A stretch of DNA of 40,604 nucleotides from Malonomonas sp036526255 (GTDB lineage Bacteria; Desulfobacterota; Desulfuromonadia; Desulfuromonadales; Geopsychrobacteraceae). The translations under genes and the position numbers were made by a program. The stretch is taken from NCBI GenBank assembly GCA_036526255.1, contig DATCYW010000050.1:1-40604 (forward strand). The letters are read 5' to 3'. This document shows, one piece after another, positions 1 through 8,417 of this stretch; the stretch's first letter is position 1, and each line of letters opens with the position of its first letter. A model generated the notes under the pieces. The model was given only the letters and a program-made list of their open reading frames with translations, searched no databases and was not told the origin of the DNA.

Positions 1-700
1 TACCACCGACATAATCCCAATAGGTGTCCCAATTTGCGCCGACACCCGGCAAATTAGTGGCCGCCGCGGTATGATCGACCATCAACTTATACCTGTTGTT
101 CTTGGTCGGATTTGAGCCCCCCTCAACGATGACAGGACCGCCAAAGTCAGAAACACAAACTCCGGTTCCGTCAGGAGCACTGGCTGTAGAATTCAAGTAA
201 TTGAGGTAGTCACCAAGCACATAAACATCCCCCTTGGGGCCGGTCGCGCAAGAACCATTGGCAGCGATATTAGGATGGTCGGCCGAACCGGCACTGGCAT
301 AAGAACCGTAAGTCAGAAGGCTTTCTTTTATTGTTTGGGTACCGGCAGCGTCGTCGATGTCGGTTGAGCAGGTCAGGTTGCTCAAGGTATTGTCTGCGTT
401 GGCAAGGAGCACAGTGGAGAACTCGCCCTGGTTATTACCGATATATATGTCCCACGAGTTAAACGTCCCGGCATAGGGGCTATCATTCGCGGGGTCATAA
501 GCGTAACCGACCGAGACATTCATAGAAGCGTTACTATTATCAATGATAAACAGGATATTCGGCTTAACGCCTGCCGACCCGCCGGAAAGGGTATAGATGG
601 CGGCATCACCGATATATTCATCGGGGCCAGCCAGGGCGGCACCGGGAGCGAACCCCGAAACCAGAATAGACAGGATGATGGCAGCTAAAACCCGTTTCAT
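1..700 (-). CDS. pilY1: PilY1-like type IV pilus tip/assembly protein, N-terminal part (partial at window edge)
   Basis: The reading frame is open from an ATG at 700 to the left edge, giving 233 residues of a larger protein. AAGGAG lies just upstream of the start. The N-terminus is a Sec signal peptide with probable cleavage after ALA (residue 24). A von Willebrand A-type start follows: a hydrophobic strand leads into DNSNASM (residues 54-60), where PilY1 proteins carry a MIDAS-like DxSxS. PilY1 proteins are large secreted or tip-associated factors that promote pilus extension and surface sensing. The gene is last in a pilV-pilW-pilX-pilY1 order, the usual order of minor pilin operons, which supports the call more than the short sequence does. 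The MIDAS loop has one extra residue compared with the common DNSGSM. The beta-propeller C-terminus is outside the window, so identity as PilY1 is an inference from context plus the VWA start. Confidence 0.8.
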   Translation of the reverse strand, partial: MKRVLAAIILSILVSGFAPGAALAGPDEYIGDAAIYTLSGGSAGVKPNILFIIDNSNASMNVSVGYAYDPANDSPYAGTFNSWDIYIGNNQGEFSTVLLANADNTLSNLTCSTDIDDAAGTQTIKESLLTYGSYASAGSADHPNIAANGSCATGPKGDVYVLGDYLNYLNSTASAPDGTGVCVSDFGGPVIVEGGSNPTKNNRYKLMVDHTAAATNLPGVGANWDTYWDYVGG

Positions 701-781
701 AGTCCTGCTCCTTTTGGAAGAACTGAATGAGGCTGAAATCAGTCAGTTGAACTTGTTCTGTCTGTAAACTATCGATGCCAG

Positions 782-1318
782 TTAAGGCTTCGGAACAATC
801 CGCGCGACCTGGGTTTCTACTTCGGTACGAGCCGGATTCAGAATATCCGTCGGATAAGCGCCAGTGGCGTTGACCATCAAGTAACGCGCTTCGAACATCT
901 CGGCGTCGCTAACCGATCCTTCTGGCGGTGGACCAGACCCTAAGGGTGTGACGATATGTCCGCCCGCCGCAGTCGGATCGAGTCCGCTTCGCCCGATCTG
1001 GATTCTGTCTTTATGGGTCGCGTCGGCGAAAAGGTCGATGACTGCTGTACCAAGATAAACGTCGGGATTAGTTGCCGCGTAGGTAACGGCCCGGTCTGCG
1101 GCAAAGAAAGATTCTTGCAGCGCGCGATAATTGCCAGAGATGGAAAGTTCTGTTTCGGAGACCGACATGGCCATCATTCCTATGACCGTCATGATCGACA
1201 ACATGATCAAGGCAAGGATCAGGGCCATCCCCCGCTGATTAGAGAGGGGTGACCGAAGAATTAACAGCTTTGGTCGAGATACTGCAAAGCTACCTTTTCT
1301 TTGCTTATAACCGCGCAT
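782..1318 (-). CDS. pilX: Type IV minor pilin PilX-like
   Basis: A 178-residue protein with a long basic leader followed by one hydrophobic segment starting at GMALILALIMLSIMTVIG (about residues 30-47). After it comes the SETELSISGNYRALQESFFAADRA-type segment typical of PilX N-terminal domains (acyl-chain-like amphipathic helix plus the conserved AADRA region). Prepilin peptidase would cut at the Gly just before MALIL. PilX is a minor pilin that primes pilus assembly and helps present PilY1. The gene lies between pilW (21 bp upstream) and pilY1 (81 bp downstream) on the same strand. AGAAGGGC precedes the ATG. The 34-residue stretch before the membrane segment is longer than usual for a prepilin leader, but PilX proteins often have such extended leaders. 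Confidence 0.85.
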   Translation of the reverse strand: MRGYKQRKGSFAVSRPKLLILRSPLSNQRGMALILALIMLSIMTVIGMMAMSVSETELSISGNYRALQESFFAADRAVTYAATNPDVYLGTAVIDLFADATHKDRIQIGRSGLDPTAAGGHIVTPLGSGPPPEGSVSDAEMFEARYLMVNATGAYPTDILNPARTEVETQVARIVPKP

Positions 1319-1339
1319 ACTTTTGCCCTTCTCTGATAA

Positions 1340-2194
1340 TTAGCGATTGCGCAGTGCAATCGTGGAAGTCATACCTCGCCTTTTAATTCCGCTCGCGGTG
1401 GTGACCTCCCCTTCTAAAGTGACTCGCACCGCCCGGATGTCCGACAAGTCGCTTATAGTCGTAGGGTCTGCCGGCTCAGTACCATCATCAAGCAGATAGC
1501 TGAAGGTCAAACCACTGACTCCGCTCGCGACTGTTTCATTAGTCACTCCATCATGACGCTTGAGATCTGTGCCATTCAGTGCATAGGTGATCGTGTTAGG
1601 GGTCGCATCTGTTGGTGTCGCAGTAGGATCACCTACGTACTCCGCAACGATATCTCCCTCTCCGATGACCTCGGCAGAGTTGAAACCTGTTACTTTCAAT
1701 GTTGTGCTTGAAGAGGCCTCGGTCAAGGTCAGTACACGCTGAACAGGTTGCGAGGCGTTAGCAGGTCGGATGATACGCACAAAGTCACCCAGCTTTAAAT
1801 TAATTGGCTCTTTTAGCGAAATGACCTGCTCAGTGGTAATAACTGACGGCGAAACAAAGGTTTTTTGGGTGGCAGAAACTGCATCAATCTGAGCAGCTTT
1901 ACGGGTACCTGAGATGGTGTTAATCACTAGAGTATTACTGGCGGCTGTCTGAATAGGGTTATCGCTGGTACGGATCAGAAACCCTGCCCAACGCAGATCG
2001 CGGGTGATGCTTTCCAGCCCTACCCGCTGATTCTGCTTTAGATCGACAACACGCTCTTCTGTGTTAGCGGTACGCTGGGTTGAGAGGTAGACACCAAAAA
2101 TCCCGGCCATGATAACGCCGAATATAGCAACCACAACCAACAACTCAATCAAGGTGAAACCACGTTGATCTATTTTAGAAAAAAAAGGTCTCAT
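1340..2194 (-). CDS. pilW: Type IV minor pilin PilW-like
   Basis: A 284-residue protein with a class III prepilin signal: a short basic leader ends in RG, followed by FTLIELLVVVAIFGVIMAG with the Glu at +5 after the cleavage site (F12 onward). The segment DLKQNQRVGLESITRDLRWAGF is typical of PilW, where a Gln-rich helix precedes RDLRxAGF. PilW is one of the minor pilins that form the priming complex at the pilus tip. Its ATG overlaps the TGA of pilV (ATGA, 4 bp), indicating translational coupling. The C-terminal half is beta-rich and threonine-rich, as expected for the globular head. Confidence 0.88.
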   Translation of the reverse strand: MRPFFSKIDQRGFTLIELLVVVAIFGVIMAGIFGVYLSTQRTANTEERVVDLKQNQRVGLESITRDLRWAGFLIRTSDNPIQTAASNTLVINTISGTRKAAQIDAVSATQKTFVSPSVITTEQVISLKEPINLKLGDFVRIIRPANASQPVQRVLTLTEASSSTTLKVTGFNSAEVIGEGDIVAEYVGDPTATPTDATPNTITYALNGTDLKRHDGVTNETVASGVSGLTFSYLLDDGTEPADPTTISDLSDIRAVRVTLEGEVTTASGIKRRGMTSTIALRNR

Positions 2195-2595
2195 TTGATC
2201 CTCTTGAAGTTAGCCAGATTATATCGTGTCTGGCCGTCCCAAGCAGAAACGACCTGTGCGTCGATGCGGGCAATATCATTGATTGGATTACTGTGTGTCA
2301 CGGTATAGTTGATATTGTATGAGATGGTCGTCGCTCCGTCATCAACAGACACGACAACCGTGCCAGTATTTGGGCCAGGCAGGGCAAATATCGGATCTGT
2401 TTCGGGACGTGCGCTAAGGTCCTCAAGAGCACCTTGCCCTGCAGCAATCGCTGTTGAGCGGACGTTGGACTGTAAATTGGCCCGGATCGAGGTGATCTGC
2501 ATGCCAGCGACAGCGAGCATTCCGACTGCAAAAATGGTCAGGGCTACCAGTAGCTCAACTAAAGTGAATCCACGTTCATTGACTAGCTGCTTCAT
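2191..2595 (-). CDS. pilV: Type IV minor pilin PilV-like
   Basis: 134 residues from the ATG at 2595. An in-frame TTG at 2613 would add six residues but has no ribosome site, whereas the ATG has GGGG about 9 nt upstream and gives a normal 9-residue prepilin leader ending in RG before FTLVELLVALTIFAVGM. The Glu at +5 is present. The PilV family N-terminus continues with MQITSIRANLQSNVRSTAIAAGQGALEDL, typical of the conserved alpha-helical spine. The gene is the first visible member of the pilVWXY1 operon. No fimU/pilH-like gene precedes it, because the next upstream gene is divergent. Confidence 0.85.
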   Translation of the reverse strand: MKQLVNERGFTLVELLVALTIFAVGMLAVAGMQITSIRANLQSNVRSTAIAAGQGALEDLSARPETDPIFALPGPNTGTVVVSVDDGATTISYNINYTVTHSNPINDIARIDAQVVSAWDGQTRYNLANFKRIK

Positions 2596-2620
2596 TAACA
2601 GACCCCATTGCAAAATGATT

Positions 2621-2995
2621 CCGAAAACCTAATTCGATATCTACTCACCGTAAAGCAAGCCTAATACCAAACAAAAATACATATTTTTTATAATAATACC
2701 TGCAGCTTAACAGACATCAAAAGCGATAATCAATCAAACAAGCAACAATTGCATGCTAACTCATGCAAATATTGCACTTTGACTTTAAACTCAGCTCCAT
2801 ACCGCTGCCGCATTGTCTTGCTTTTCGGTGAATATTTATAAGTATCAGGTTTCCCGCCGATAAAGCACCTCCTGAACTTTGAAAAACACCAATGCTAATA
2901 CCTGGATTTAGAGTACGAGCAAAAATCGTACTATTTAAAAATGAACAGTGCTACAATGCCCAGACAACTGGAACCACCCGTTGTTATTGTGTTTT
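2621..2995. other. Divergent intergenic spacer between pilV and the ferredoxin gene
   Basis: About 470 bp of AT-rich DNA separate the two divergent operons. Apart from the two predicted promoters I see no ORF with a ribosome site. A few GCATGC/TGCAAT repeats occur around 2750-2776 without obvious meaning. Confidence 0.5.
2693..2720 (-). promoter_or_regulatory. Predicted sigma-70 promoter of the pilVWXY1 operon
   Basis: Reading the minus strand, TTGATG (2720-2715) is followed by a 16-nt spacer and TATTAT (2698-2693), about 100 bp upstream of pilV. It is the best-matching pair in the AT-rich spacer. I looked for a sigma-54 (TGGCAC-N5-TTGC) element, which drives pilin genes in several bacteria, and found none here. 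Confidence 0.45.
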
Positions 2996-3024
2996 TTGAC
3001 GAAACATTACAATAAACCTTAAAT
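2996..3024 (+). promoter_or_regulatory. Predicted promoter of the ferredoxin operon
   Basis: TTGACG at 2996-3001, a 17-nt spacer and TTAAAT at 3019-3024 lie about 60 bp before the ferredoxin ATG. The -35 matches consensus well and the -10 only moderately (4 of 6). Confidence 0.4.
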
Positions 3025-3085
3025 CATGAGACAAAGAAAATAATAACAAACAATCAAACTACATATCTATTTAAGGAGTTAGAAC

Positions 3086-3277
3086 ATGGCCAGAACCCCC
3101 CAGCTTGATGGCGATGCCTGTATCGGTTGCGAAACCTGTACCCGCATCTGCCCGAACGTCTTTCACATGGTCTCGGAGCACCGGGCCGGTATCCATAACC
3201 CGACCGGCGATACGGAAGAAAATATTGAGGAAGCGATGGATAACTGCCCGGTCGCCTGCATCACCTGGGAAGACTGA
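3086..3277 (+). CDS. Single-cluster [4Fe-4S] ferredoxin, Desulfovibrio ferredoxin I/II type
   Basis: A 63-residue ferredoxin with C12-x2-C15-x2-C18-x3-C22-P near the N-terminus and C54-P near the C-terminus. The spacing and the ending NCPVACITWED closely resemble the monocluster ferredoxins of Desulfovibrio (D. africanus FdI, D. gigas Fd), in which the cluster ligands correspond to C12, C15, C18 and C54. The remaining C22 and C58 have counterparts in some members and are not expected to bind a second cluster. Its role is low-potential electron transfer, with partners unknown; the ferredoxin-dependent KorDABC encoded about 6 kb away is one possible partner. AAGGAG stands 7 nt before the ATG. 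It is the first gene of a five-gene plus-strand run. Confidence 0.9.
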   Translation: MARTPQLDGDACIGCETCTRICPNVFHMVSEHRAGIHNPTGDTEENIEEAMDNCPVACITWED

Positions 3278-3281
3278 TCAG

Positions 3282-3851
3282 GTGTATCGGCGCTTACGGT
3301 TTTTTCTGTTGCTGCTGGTTACGCTGCTGCCACTCTGCGCCTGCTCGATGATCAGTGGCAAGCAGAGTTCCAGCGATTTCAACGAGCAGCTCTACGTCGA
3401 TGCCCGTTTAAATTTCGCCATCAAGCATCCCCTCGACTGGCGGCAGCAGCAGGTTCCGGTTTCGCAACCTGAATACCGGGCAGACACAGTCACCTGGGTC
3501 ATAAAAGATTTGCAGCAGCAATCAACGGTTGTCGGCACCTTTCTGATCCGCAGCACGGTCGCCGACAAACAGAAACTGCTGCCGGACCTGCTCAGTGAAT
3601 TCCTTTCCACCAGGCCGGAGCTGAAAACGGGACGGGTCACTGAGGTGACATACCCGGCCGGACCGGCCCTGAAGATGCTCGGCCATGACCTGGATCGCGG
3701 TCGCTTGACGATTGCCCTGAAAGGGCAGCAGCGCGATTTCATCATCTCGCTAAATTATCCATCGGATCGTTTCGACGACTTACTCCCGATTTTTGAAGAG
3801 ATTGCCGACAGTTTCGTTGAAATCCTCAGCCCGAACGGTAAACAGAACTGA
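3282..3851 (+). CDS. Lipoprotein with PsbP/DcrB-like domain
   Basis: The frame is open further upstream but overlaps the ferredoxin. The GTG at 3282, 4 bp after the ferredoxin stop, gives a good lipoprotein signal: YRRLRF, then a Leu-rich core, then the lipobox LCAC with the lipidated Cys at residue 21. No better ATG precedes the lipobox. The mature part of about 168 residues has the pattern LNFAIKHPLDW...GTFLIRS...DRFDDLLPIFEEIADSF, which resembles PsbP/DcrB-like single-domain proteins (a short beta-strand after a Pro-rich loop, then a terminal helix ending in DSF). The function of bacterial members is mostly unknown. The ribosome site is weak, consistent with translational coupling to the ferredoxin. 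Confidence 0.7.
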   Translation: MYRRLRFFLLLLVTLLPLCACSMISGKQSSSDFNEQLYVDARLNFAIKHPLDWRQQQVPVSQPEYRADTVTWVIKDLQQQSTVVGTFLIRSTVADKQKLLPDLLSEFLSTRPELKTGRVTEVTYPAGPALKMLGHDLDRGRLTIALKGQQRDFIISLNYPSDRFDDLLPIFEEIADSFVEILSPNGKQN

Positions 3852-3858
3852 CATTCAG

Positions 3859-4428
3859 ATGACTGACAAACTCAAACCTGCCGATCTGATCCGTAAATAT
3901 TACGCGCCGTACCCAGAGGCCTGGCAGATTTTGCTCGACCACAGCCGACGGGTCACGCAGCGGGCGCTTAGAATCGCCCGCAGACTGCAGCAAACCCAGC
4001 CAGTTGATCTGAAATTTATTGCCGAAGCGGCGATGCTGCACGATATCGGCATCTTTATGACCGATGCACCATCACTCGGCTGTACCGGTGAAGGTCCCTA
4101 TCTCTGCCACGGAATCAAGGGGCGACAGCTGCTGGAGGAAGAAGGATTGCCGCGTCACGCGCTGGTCTGCGAGCGGCATATCGGTGTCGGTCTTACGGCA
4201 GAAGAAATCCGTACGCAGGACCTGCCTTTACCAGCGCGCGACATGCTGCCGTTATCGCTGGAAGAACAGATCATCTGCTACGCTGACCTGTTCTATTCCA
4301 AAGACAAAGATAAGCTGCACAAAGAGAAATCGCCGGCCAAGGTGCGGAAGGTGCTGGCCAAATATGGCGCGGACAAAGGTCAGGTCTTTGCCCGCTGGCA
4401 AAGTCTGTTCGAGGCGGAGTCGGTCTGA
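3859..4428 (+). CDS. HD-domain phosphohydrolase family protein
   Basis: 189 residues from the ATG at 3859, 7 bp after the lipoprotein stop. An upstream in-frame extension would overlap the lipoprotein gene. The HD superfamily metal ligands are visible: H28 (LLDHSRRV), H61-D62 (AMLHDIGIF), H84, H107 and D143 (YADLFYSK). This arrangement matches small stand-alone HDIG-type proteins annotated as metal-dependent phosphohydrolases, whose substrates are usually nucleotides but are not known for this subfamily. It ends with TGATG, sharing one base with the DedA start, so the two are translationally coupled. Confidence 0.82.
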   Translation: MTDKLKPADLIRKYYAPYPEAWQILLDHSRRVTQRALRIARRLQQTQPVDLKFIAEAAMLHDIGIFMTDAPSLGCTGEGPYLCHGIKGRQLLEEEGLPRHALVCERHIGVGLTAEEIRTQDLPLPARDMLPLSLEEQIICYADLFYSKDKDKLHKEKSPAKVRKVLAKYGADKGQVFARWQSLFEAESV

Positions 4429-5069
4429 TGGAAACATGGCTGCAACAGGTTGTTGAGATGCTCCCCGACGGTTATCTCTACCTGCTATTGCTGTTCCTGA
4501 TCGCATTCGGCGAATCCCTGCCGATGATCGGGCTGCTGCTCCCGGGGAGCACACTGGTGGTGCTGGCCGGATTTCTTGCCTTCCATGACAAAAACAGCTT
4601 GACCAATCTGATGCTGGTTACTGCGTTCGGGGCACTACTCGGCGACCTTCTCAGCTATTGGCTGGGGGCCCATCTCGGCGGCAGGCTGCTGGTGTCACGA
4701 AGTTTTCAAAAACACCACAAGCTGGTCAAGCAGGCTGAGCGTTTCTTCAATTCACATGGCGGAAAAAGTATCTTCTTTGCCCGCTTTCTTGGCCCGATCC
4801 GCGGCATAACGCCTTTCATAGCCGGGCTCTCAAGCATGCCGGGGCGTGCGTTCTGTCGTTATTCTCTGATCAGCGCAATCCTCTGGGGCCTCACCTATCC
4901 GAGCCTCGGCTACCTTGGTGGAGCCAGCTGGCAGCAGACACAAAGCCTGACCGCGCGCTTTGGCCTGTTAATAGCGGTGCTGCTACTGGTGACACTGGCA
5001 CACTACTGGCTGCGACGCGGCCTTGGACTGAAAAACGGAAAGGATGAAAATGGAAATCCTGCTGGATGA
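4428..5069 (+). CDS. DedA family integral membrane protein
   Basis: 213 residues with the DedA (SNARE-associated/VTT) hallmarks. These are an acidic residue and glycines in the first reentrant segment (FGESLPMIGLLLPG), the motif ARFLGPIRGITPFIAGLSSM with the essential Arg residues, and several later membrane helices. DedA proteins are undecaprenyl-phosphate or phospholipid transporters/flippases in the cytoplasmic membrane and affect envelope homeostasis. The start overlaps the HD gene stop by one base. Its 3' end overlaps the start of the YceH gene by about 20 bp. Confidence 0.9.
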   Translation: METWLQQVVEMLPDGYLYLLLLFLIAFGESLPMIGLLLPGSTLVVLAGFLAFHDKNSLTNLMLVTAFGALLGDLLSYWLGAHLGGRLLVSRSFQKHHKLVKQAERFFNSHGGKSIFFARFLGPIRGITPFIAGLSSMPGRAFCRYSLISAILWGLTYPSLGYLGGASWQQTQSLTARFGLLIAVLLLVTLAHYWLRRGLGLKNGKDENGNPAG

Positions 5070-5694
5070 GAATGAAGTGCGGGTCCTTGGAGCTTTTATC
5101 GAAAAAGAGCTGACCACTCCCGACTACTACCCGCTGAGCCCTAACGCGTTAACCAACGCCTGCAATCAGAAATCTAACCGTGATCCGGTCCTGCAACTTG
5201 AAGAACCGCAAGTCCTTGCTGCAGTCGAAAGCTTACGTAACAAAGGGCTGGCAATGCAGTCGCAGGAGGGCAGCCGGGTGGTAAAATACCGTCACTGTCT
5301 GCGCGAGCGGCTCTACCTGGAAAATCAGGAGCTGGCAATTCTGGGCGAATTGCTGCTGCGCGGTGCGCAAACCCCCGGTGAAATCAGGGCGCGAGCCGAT
5401 CGCATGGCATCGCTGGCCAGTTTAGAAGAAGTCGATACGGTTTTACAGGAACTGCTGGATAAAGAGCCACCTCTTATCTGCAAGCTCGATCGTCAACCCG
5501 GCCGCAAGGAGCATCGCTACGCGCACTTGCTGGCCGGCGAAGTCAGCACTGAAGAACCCGCGCCAACAGCAGCTATGGCAGCGCAACCAGCTGGCAGATC
5601 GTTTTCGCAGATGGAGACGGAACTGGCCGAACTGCGTGAAGAGATCGCCAAGCTCAAAAATGAATTTCAACGTTTCAAGAAGCAGTTCGAATAA
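5050..5694 (+). CDS. YceH/DUF480 family protein
   Basis: 214 residues. Two ATGs are possible, at 5044 and 5050. GGAAAGG abuts the first but lies 6 nt before the second, so 5050 is preferred. The sequence follows YceH closely: VRVLGAFIEKELTTPDYYPLS, NACNQKSNRDPV, LLLRGAQTPGEIRARA and a CKLDRQPGRKEHRYAHLLAGE segment. The fold is a tandem winged helix and the cellular function is unknown. After about residue 175 there is an Ala/Pro linker and then a C-terminal coiled coil (METELAELREEIAKLK), which is typical of many family members. It is the last gene of the run and is followed by a terminator. Confidence 0.9.
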   Translation: MEILLDENEVRVLGAFIEKELTTPDYYPLSPNALTNACNQKSNRDPVLQLEEPQVLAAVESLRNKGLAMQSQEGSRVVKYRHCLRERLYLENQELAILGELLLRGAQTPGEIRARADRMASLASLEEVDTVLQELLDKEPPLICKLDRQPGRKEHRYAHLLAGEVSTEEPAPTAAMAAQPAGRSFSQMETELAELREEIAKLKNEFQRFKKQFE

Positions 5695-5718
5695 TCCTGC
5701 AGGATGAAATATAAAACA

Positions 5719-5753
5719 GAAAAAGGCCGCTCCTTTATGGAAGCGGCCTTTTT
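5719..5753. terminator. Bidirectional intrinsic terminator between yceH-like gene and acnB
   Basis: AAAAGGCCGCT...AGCGGCCTTTT forms a GC-rich stem flanked by A-tracts on the left and T-tracts on the right, so it can stop both the plus-strand operon and acnB coming from the other side. Confidence 0.85.
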
Positions 5754-5794
5754 CTATTCAAGCGGTTCTAAGCTGAAATTTCAGCAAATACGAC

Positions 5795-8326
5795 TTACTT
5801 GTAACCGTCCATCTCATCAAACTGCAGGTACTGATAGATGGTATCGGCCTTAGGCGCAACCTTCTCTTTGTACACGGCCAGGTATTCGGCCGGAGTCGGC
5901 AGTTTCCCCAGGTTGGTGGTCACAGCACCCAGTTCTGCGCTGCCGAGATAAACCTTGGCGCCATTGCCGATGCGGTCGTCGAAGTTACGGGTACTGGTGG
6001 AGAACATGTTCACACCATCCGGAACCCGGGCCTGATTGCCCATGCAGAGCGAGCAGCCGGCGATTTCAAGGCGCGCGCCCATGGTACTGAAGACCGAGAA
6101 GATTGCCTCATCCTTCAGCTTGGCCTGATCCATGCGGGTCGGCGGGCAGATCCAGGTACGGACGTTCGGGTTGAATTTCTCACCACGCCAGATCTCCGCC
6201 GCGGCGCGGAAGTGACCGATATTGGTCATACAGGAACCGAGGAAGACATCCTGAATCGGGGTTCCGGCAACCTCAGACAACAGCTTGACGTCATCCGGAT
6301 CGTTCGGGCAGGCCAGGATCGGCTCGGTGATTTGCGCCAGATCGATTTCAATGACTTCAGCGTATTCAGCGTTGGCATCAGCCTTGAGCAGCTTCGGATT
6401 TTTCAGCCATTCTTCGACGGCCTCAATCCGCTTCTGCAGGGTTGCCGGGTGTTGATAGCCCTCTTCAATCATCTTCTTCATCAGCGCGACGTTCGAACGC
6501 AGGTAAGTACAGACGCTCTCCTCGGAGAGCTGAATACAGCCGGCAGCGGCAGAGCGCTCGGCAGCAGCATCGGTCAGCTCGAATGCCTGCTCGACAGACA
6601 GATCCGGCAGACCTTCCATCTCAAGGATGCGGCCGTTGAAGATATTGACTTTGTTCTTCTTCGGCACCGTCAGCAAGCCCTGCTTAATCGCGTAGAAAGG
6701 GATGGCATTGACGGCATCACGCAGGGTGATCCCTTCATTGAACTTGCCCTTGAAGCGAACCAGCACCGACTCAGGCATGTCCAGCGGCATGAAACCGAGA
6801 GCTCCACCGAAAGCCACCAGACCGGAGCCGGCCGGGAAGCTGATACCGATCGGGAAACGGGTGTGCGAATCGCCACCGGTACCGACAGTGTCAGGAACCA
6901 GCAGTCGGTTCAGCCAGCTGTGAATAACGCCGTCACCCGGACGCAGAGCAACACCTTCGCGCTCAGCGATAAAGTCCGGCAGGTTCTGATGCATCTTGAC
7001 GTCAGCCGGCTTCGGATATGCTGCGGTGTGACAGAAAGACTGCATGACCATCGGCGACAGGAACTTCAGACAGGCCAGTTCTTTCAGCTCATCGGCAGTC
7101 ATCGGACCAGTCGTGTCCTGAGAACCGACAGTGGTCATGGTCGGCTCACAAGCAGTCCCCGGGAGGATCCCGGCAACGCCGCAGGCTTTTCCAACCATCT
7201 TCTGCGCCTGAGTGTAACCCTGACCTGCTTTAGGGGTCGGATTCTCCGGCTGAGCGAAGATATCAATTTCACTCTGACCAAGTGCGGCACGGGCCTGAGT
7301 TGTGACCGCGCGGCCGATGATCAACGGAATCCGGCCACCGGCACGGTATTCATCCGGCACAGTGTTCGGCTTAATATCAAAGGTTGTTATCACTTTACCG
7401 GCCTCATTGGTCACTTCGCCTTTGGCGGTATTGATAGTGATGACATCACCCATGTTCAGGTTGGAGACGTCCATCTTCAGCGGCAGAGCGCCGGAATCCT
7501 GTGCGGTATTGAAGAAGATCGGGGCAATAACACCACCGATGATCACGCCGCCACGACGTTTGTTCGGCACCGCCGGAATATCATCGCCGATATACCAGAG
7601 GACACTGTTACAGGCGGATTTACGGGAAGAACCGGTACCGACCACGTCACCGACAAATGCGACCTGATGGCCTGCTTCACGCCATTTGGCAATTTCCTTG
7701 ATACCGCCGGGGAAGCGGGTCTTGCCCATCGCCAGTGCATGCAGCGGGATGTCCGGACGGCTCCAGGCATCTCCGGCAGGAGAGAAATCATCGGTATTGA
7801 TTTCACCTTCAACCTTGAACACCTTGACGGTGATAATTTCCGGAACTCCGGCCTTTTTGGTGAACCAATCAGCGGCAGCCCAGCTGTCGACAACTTTCTT
7901 TGCTGCGGCGTTGCTCTTGGACAGCGCAATCACCTGTGCTGCGGCGTCATAAACATAGGTCATGCCACTCAGTGCACAAGCAGCTTCGTCAGCCAGTGCG
8001 GCATCACTTAAAGCACCAATGAGAGGCTGTACGTTATAACCACCAATCATGCTGCCAAGAATCTTTACTGCGCTGATTTTATCGATCAGAGGCGATGTTT
8101 TTGCCCCGGTCAGGATCTCAGCCAGAAAGGCCGCCTTGACTTTCGCTGCCGGATCGACGCCTGGCGAAACACGCTCAGTGATCAGGTTAAGCAGAAAATC
8201 GCTTTTACCGGCCGGTGGGTTCTGCAACAGTTCACAAAGCGCAGCAGTCTGCTCCGGAGTCAACGGCAGAGCCGGAATTCCTTGAGCATTCCGCTCTTCT
8301 TCATGTCTCAGATAAGCTTCGATCAT
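5795..8326 (-). CDS. acnB: Bifunctional aconitate hydratase 2 / 2-methylisocitrate dehydratase
   Basis: 843 residues, the usual AcnB length. An N-terminal HEAT-like domain (MIEAYLRHEEERNAQGIPALPL) is followed by the swivel domain (about 170-380) and the [4Fe-4S] domains. Cluster cysteines are visible at FLGSCMTNIGHF (about residue 694) and GCSLCMGNQARVPDG (about 757-760), and the HSWLNRLL and GGDSHTRFP substrate regions are intact. It converts citrate to isocitrate in the TCA cycle. GGAGGAG precedes the ATG. It is monocistronic, with its own promoter carrying the GTATAC-type operator described separately, and ends at the bidirectional terminator. Together with icd, kor and mdh nearby it covers much of the oxidative TCA cycle. 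Confidence 0.97.
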   Translation of the reverse strand: MIEAYLRHEEERNAQGIPALPLTPEQTAALCELLQNPPAGKSDFLLNLITERVSPGVDPAAKVKAAFLAEILTGAKTSPLIDKISAVKILGSMIGGYNVQPLIGALSDAALADEAACALSGMTYVYDAAAQVIALSKSNAAAKKVVDSWAAADWFTKKAGVPEIITVKVFKVEGEINTDDFSPAGDAWSRPDIPLHALAMGKTRFPGGIKEIAKWREAGHQVAFVGDVVGTGSSRKSACNSVLWYIGDDIPAVPNKRRGGVIIGGVIAPIFFNTAQDSGALPLKMDVSNLNMGDVITINTAKGEVTNEAGKVITTFDIKPNTVPDEYRAGGRIPLIIGRAVTTQARAALGQSEIDIFAQPENPTPKAGQGYTQAQKMVGKACGVAGILPGTACEPTMTTVGSQDTTGPMTADELKELACLKFLSPMVMQSFCHTAAYPKPADVKMHQNLPDFIAEREGVALRPGDGVIHSWLNRLLVPDTVGTGGDSHTRFPIGISFPAGSGLVAFGGALGFMPLDMPESVLVRFKGKFNEGITLRDAVNAIPFYAIKQGLLTVPKKNKVNIFNGRILEMEGLPDLSVEQAFELTDAAAERSAAAGCIQLSEESVCTYLRSNVALMKKMIEEGYQHPATLQKRIEAVEEWLKNPKLLKADANAEYAEVIEIDLAQITEPILACPNDPDDVKLLSEVAGTPIQDVFLGSCMTNIGHFRAAAEIWRGEKFNPNVRTWICPPTRMDQAKLKDEAIFSVFSTMGARLEIAGCSLCMGNQARVPDGVNMFSTSTRNFDDRIGNGAKVYLGSAELGAVTTNLGKLPTPAEYLAVYKEKVAPKADTIYQYLQFDEMDGYK

Positions 8327-8417
8327 CTCTCTCCTCCATTATCAGGTTTGCAGCATCTGCTGCACGATAGATAGCCTTATTCTCCGCCTCCTTCGCAGCC
8401 CGGCGGTGAAAAACATT

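Noticed and set aside
2741..2776. Possible sigma-54 promoter or repeats (GCATGC, TGCAAT) upstream of pilV
   Set aside because: The -24/-12 spacing and GG/GC elements do not match; the repeats are short and irregular.
6212..8011. A 599-codon open frame on the plus strand opposite acnB
   Set aside because: It is the antisense of a well-conserved gene, has no ribosome site and no recognisable protein; long antisense frames are common in GC-rich coding DNA.
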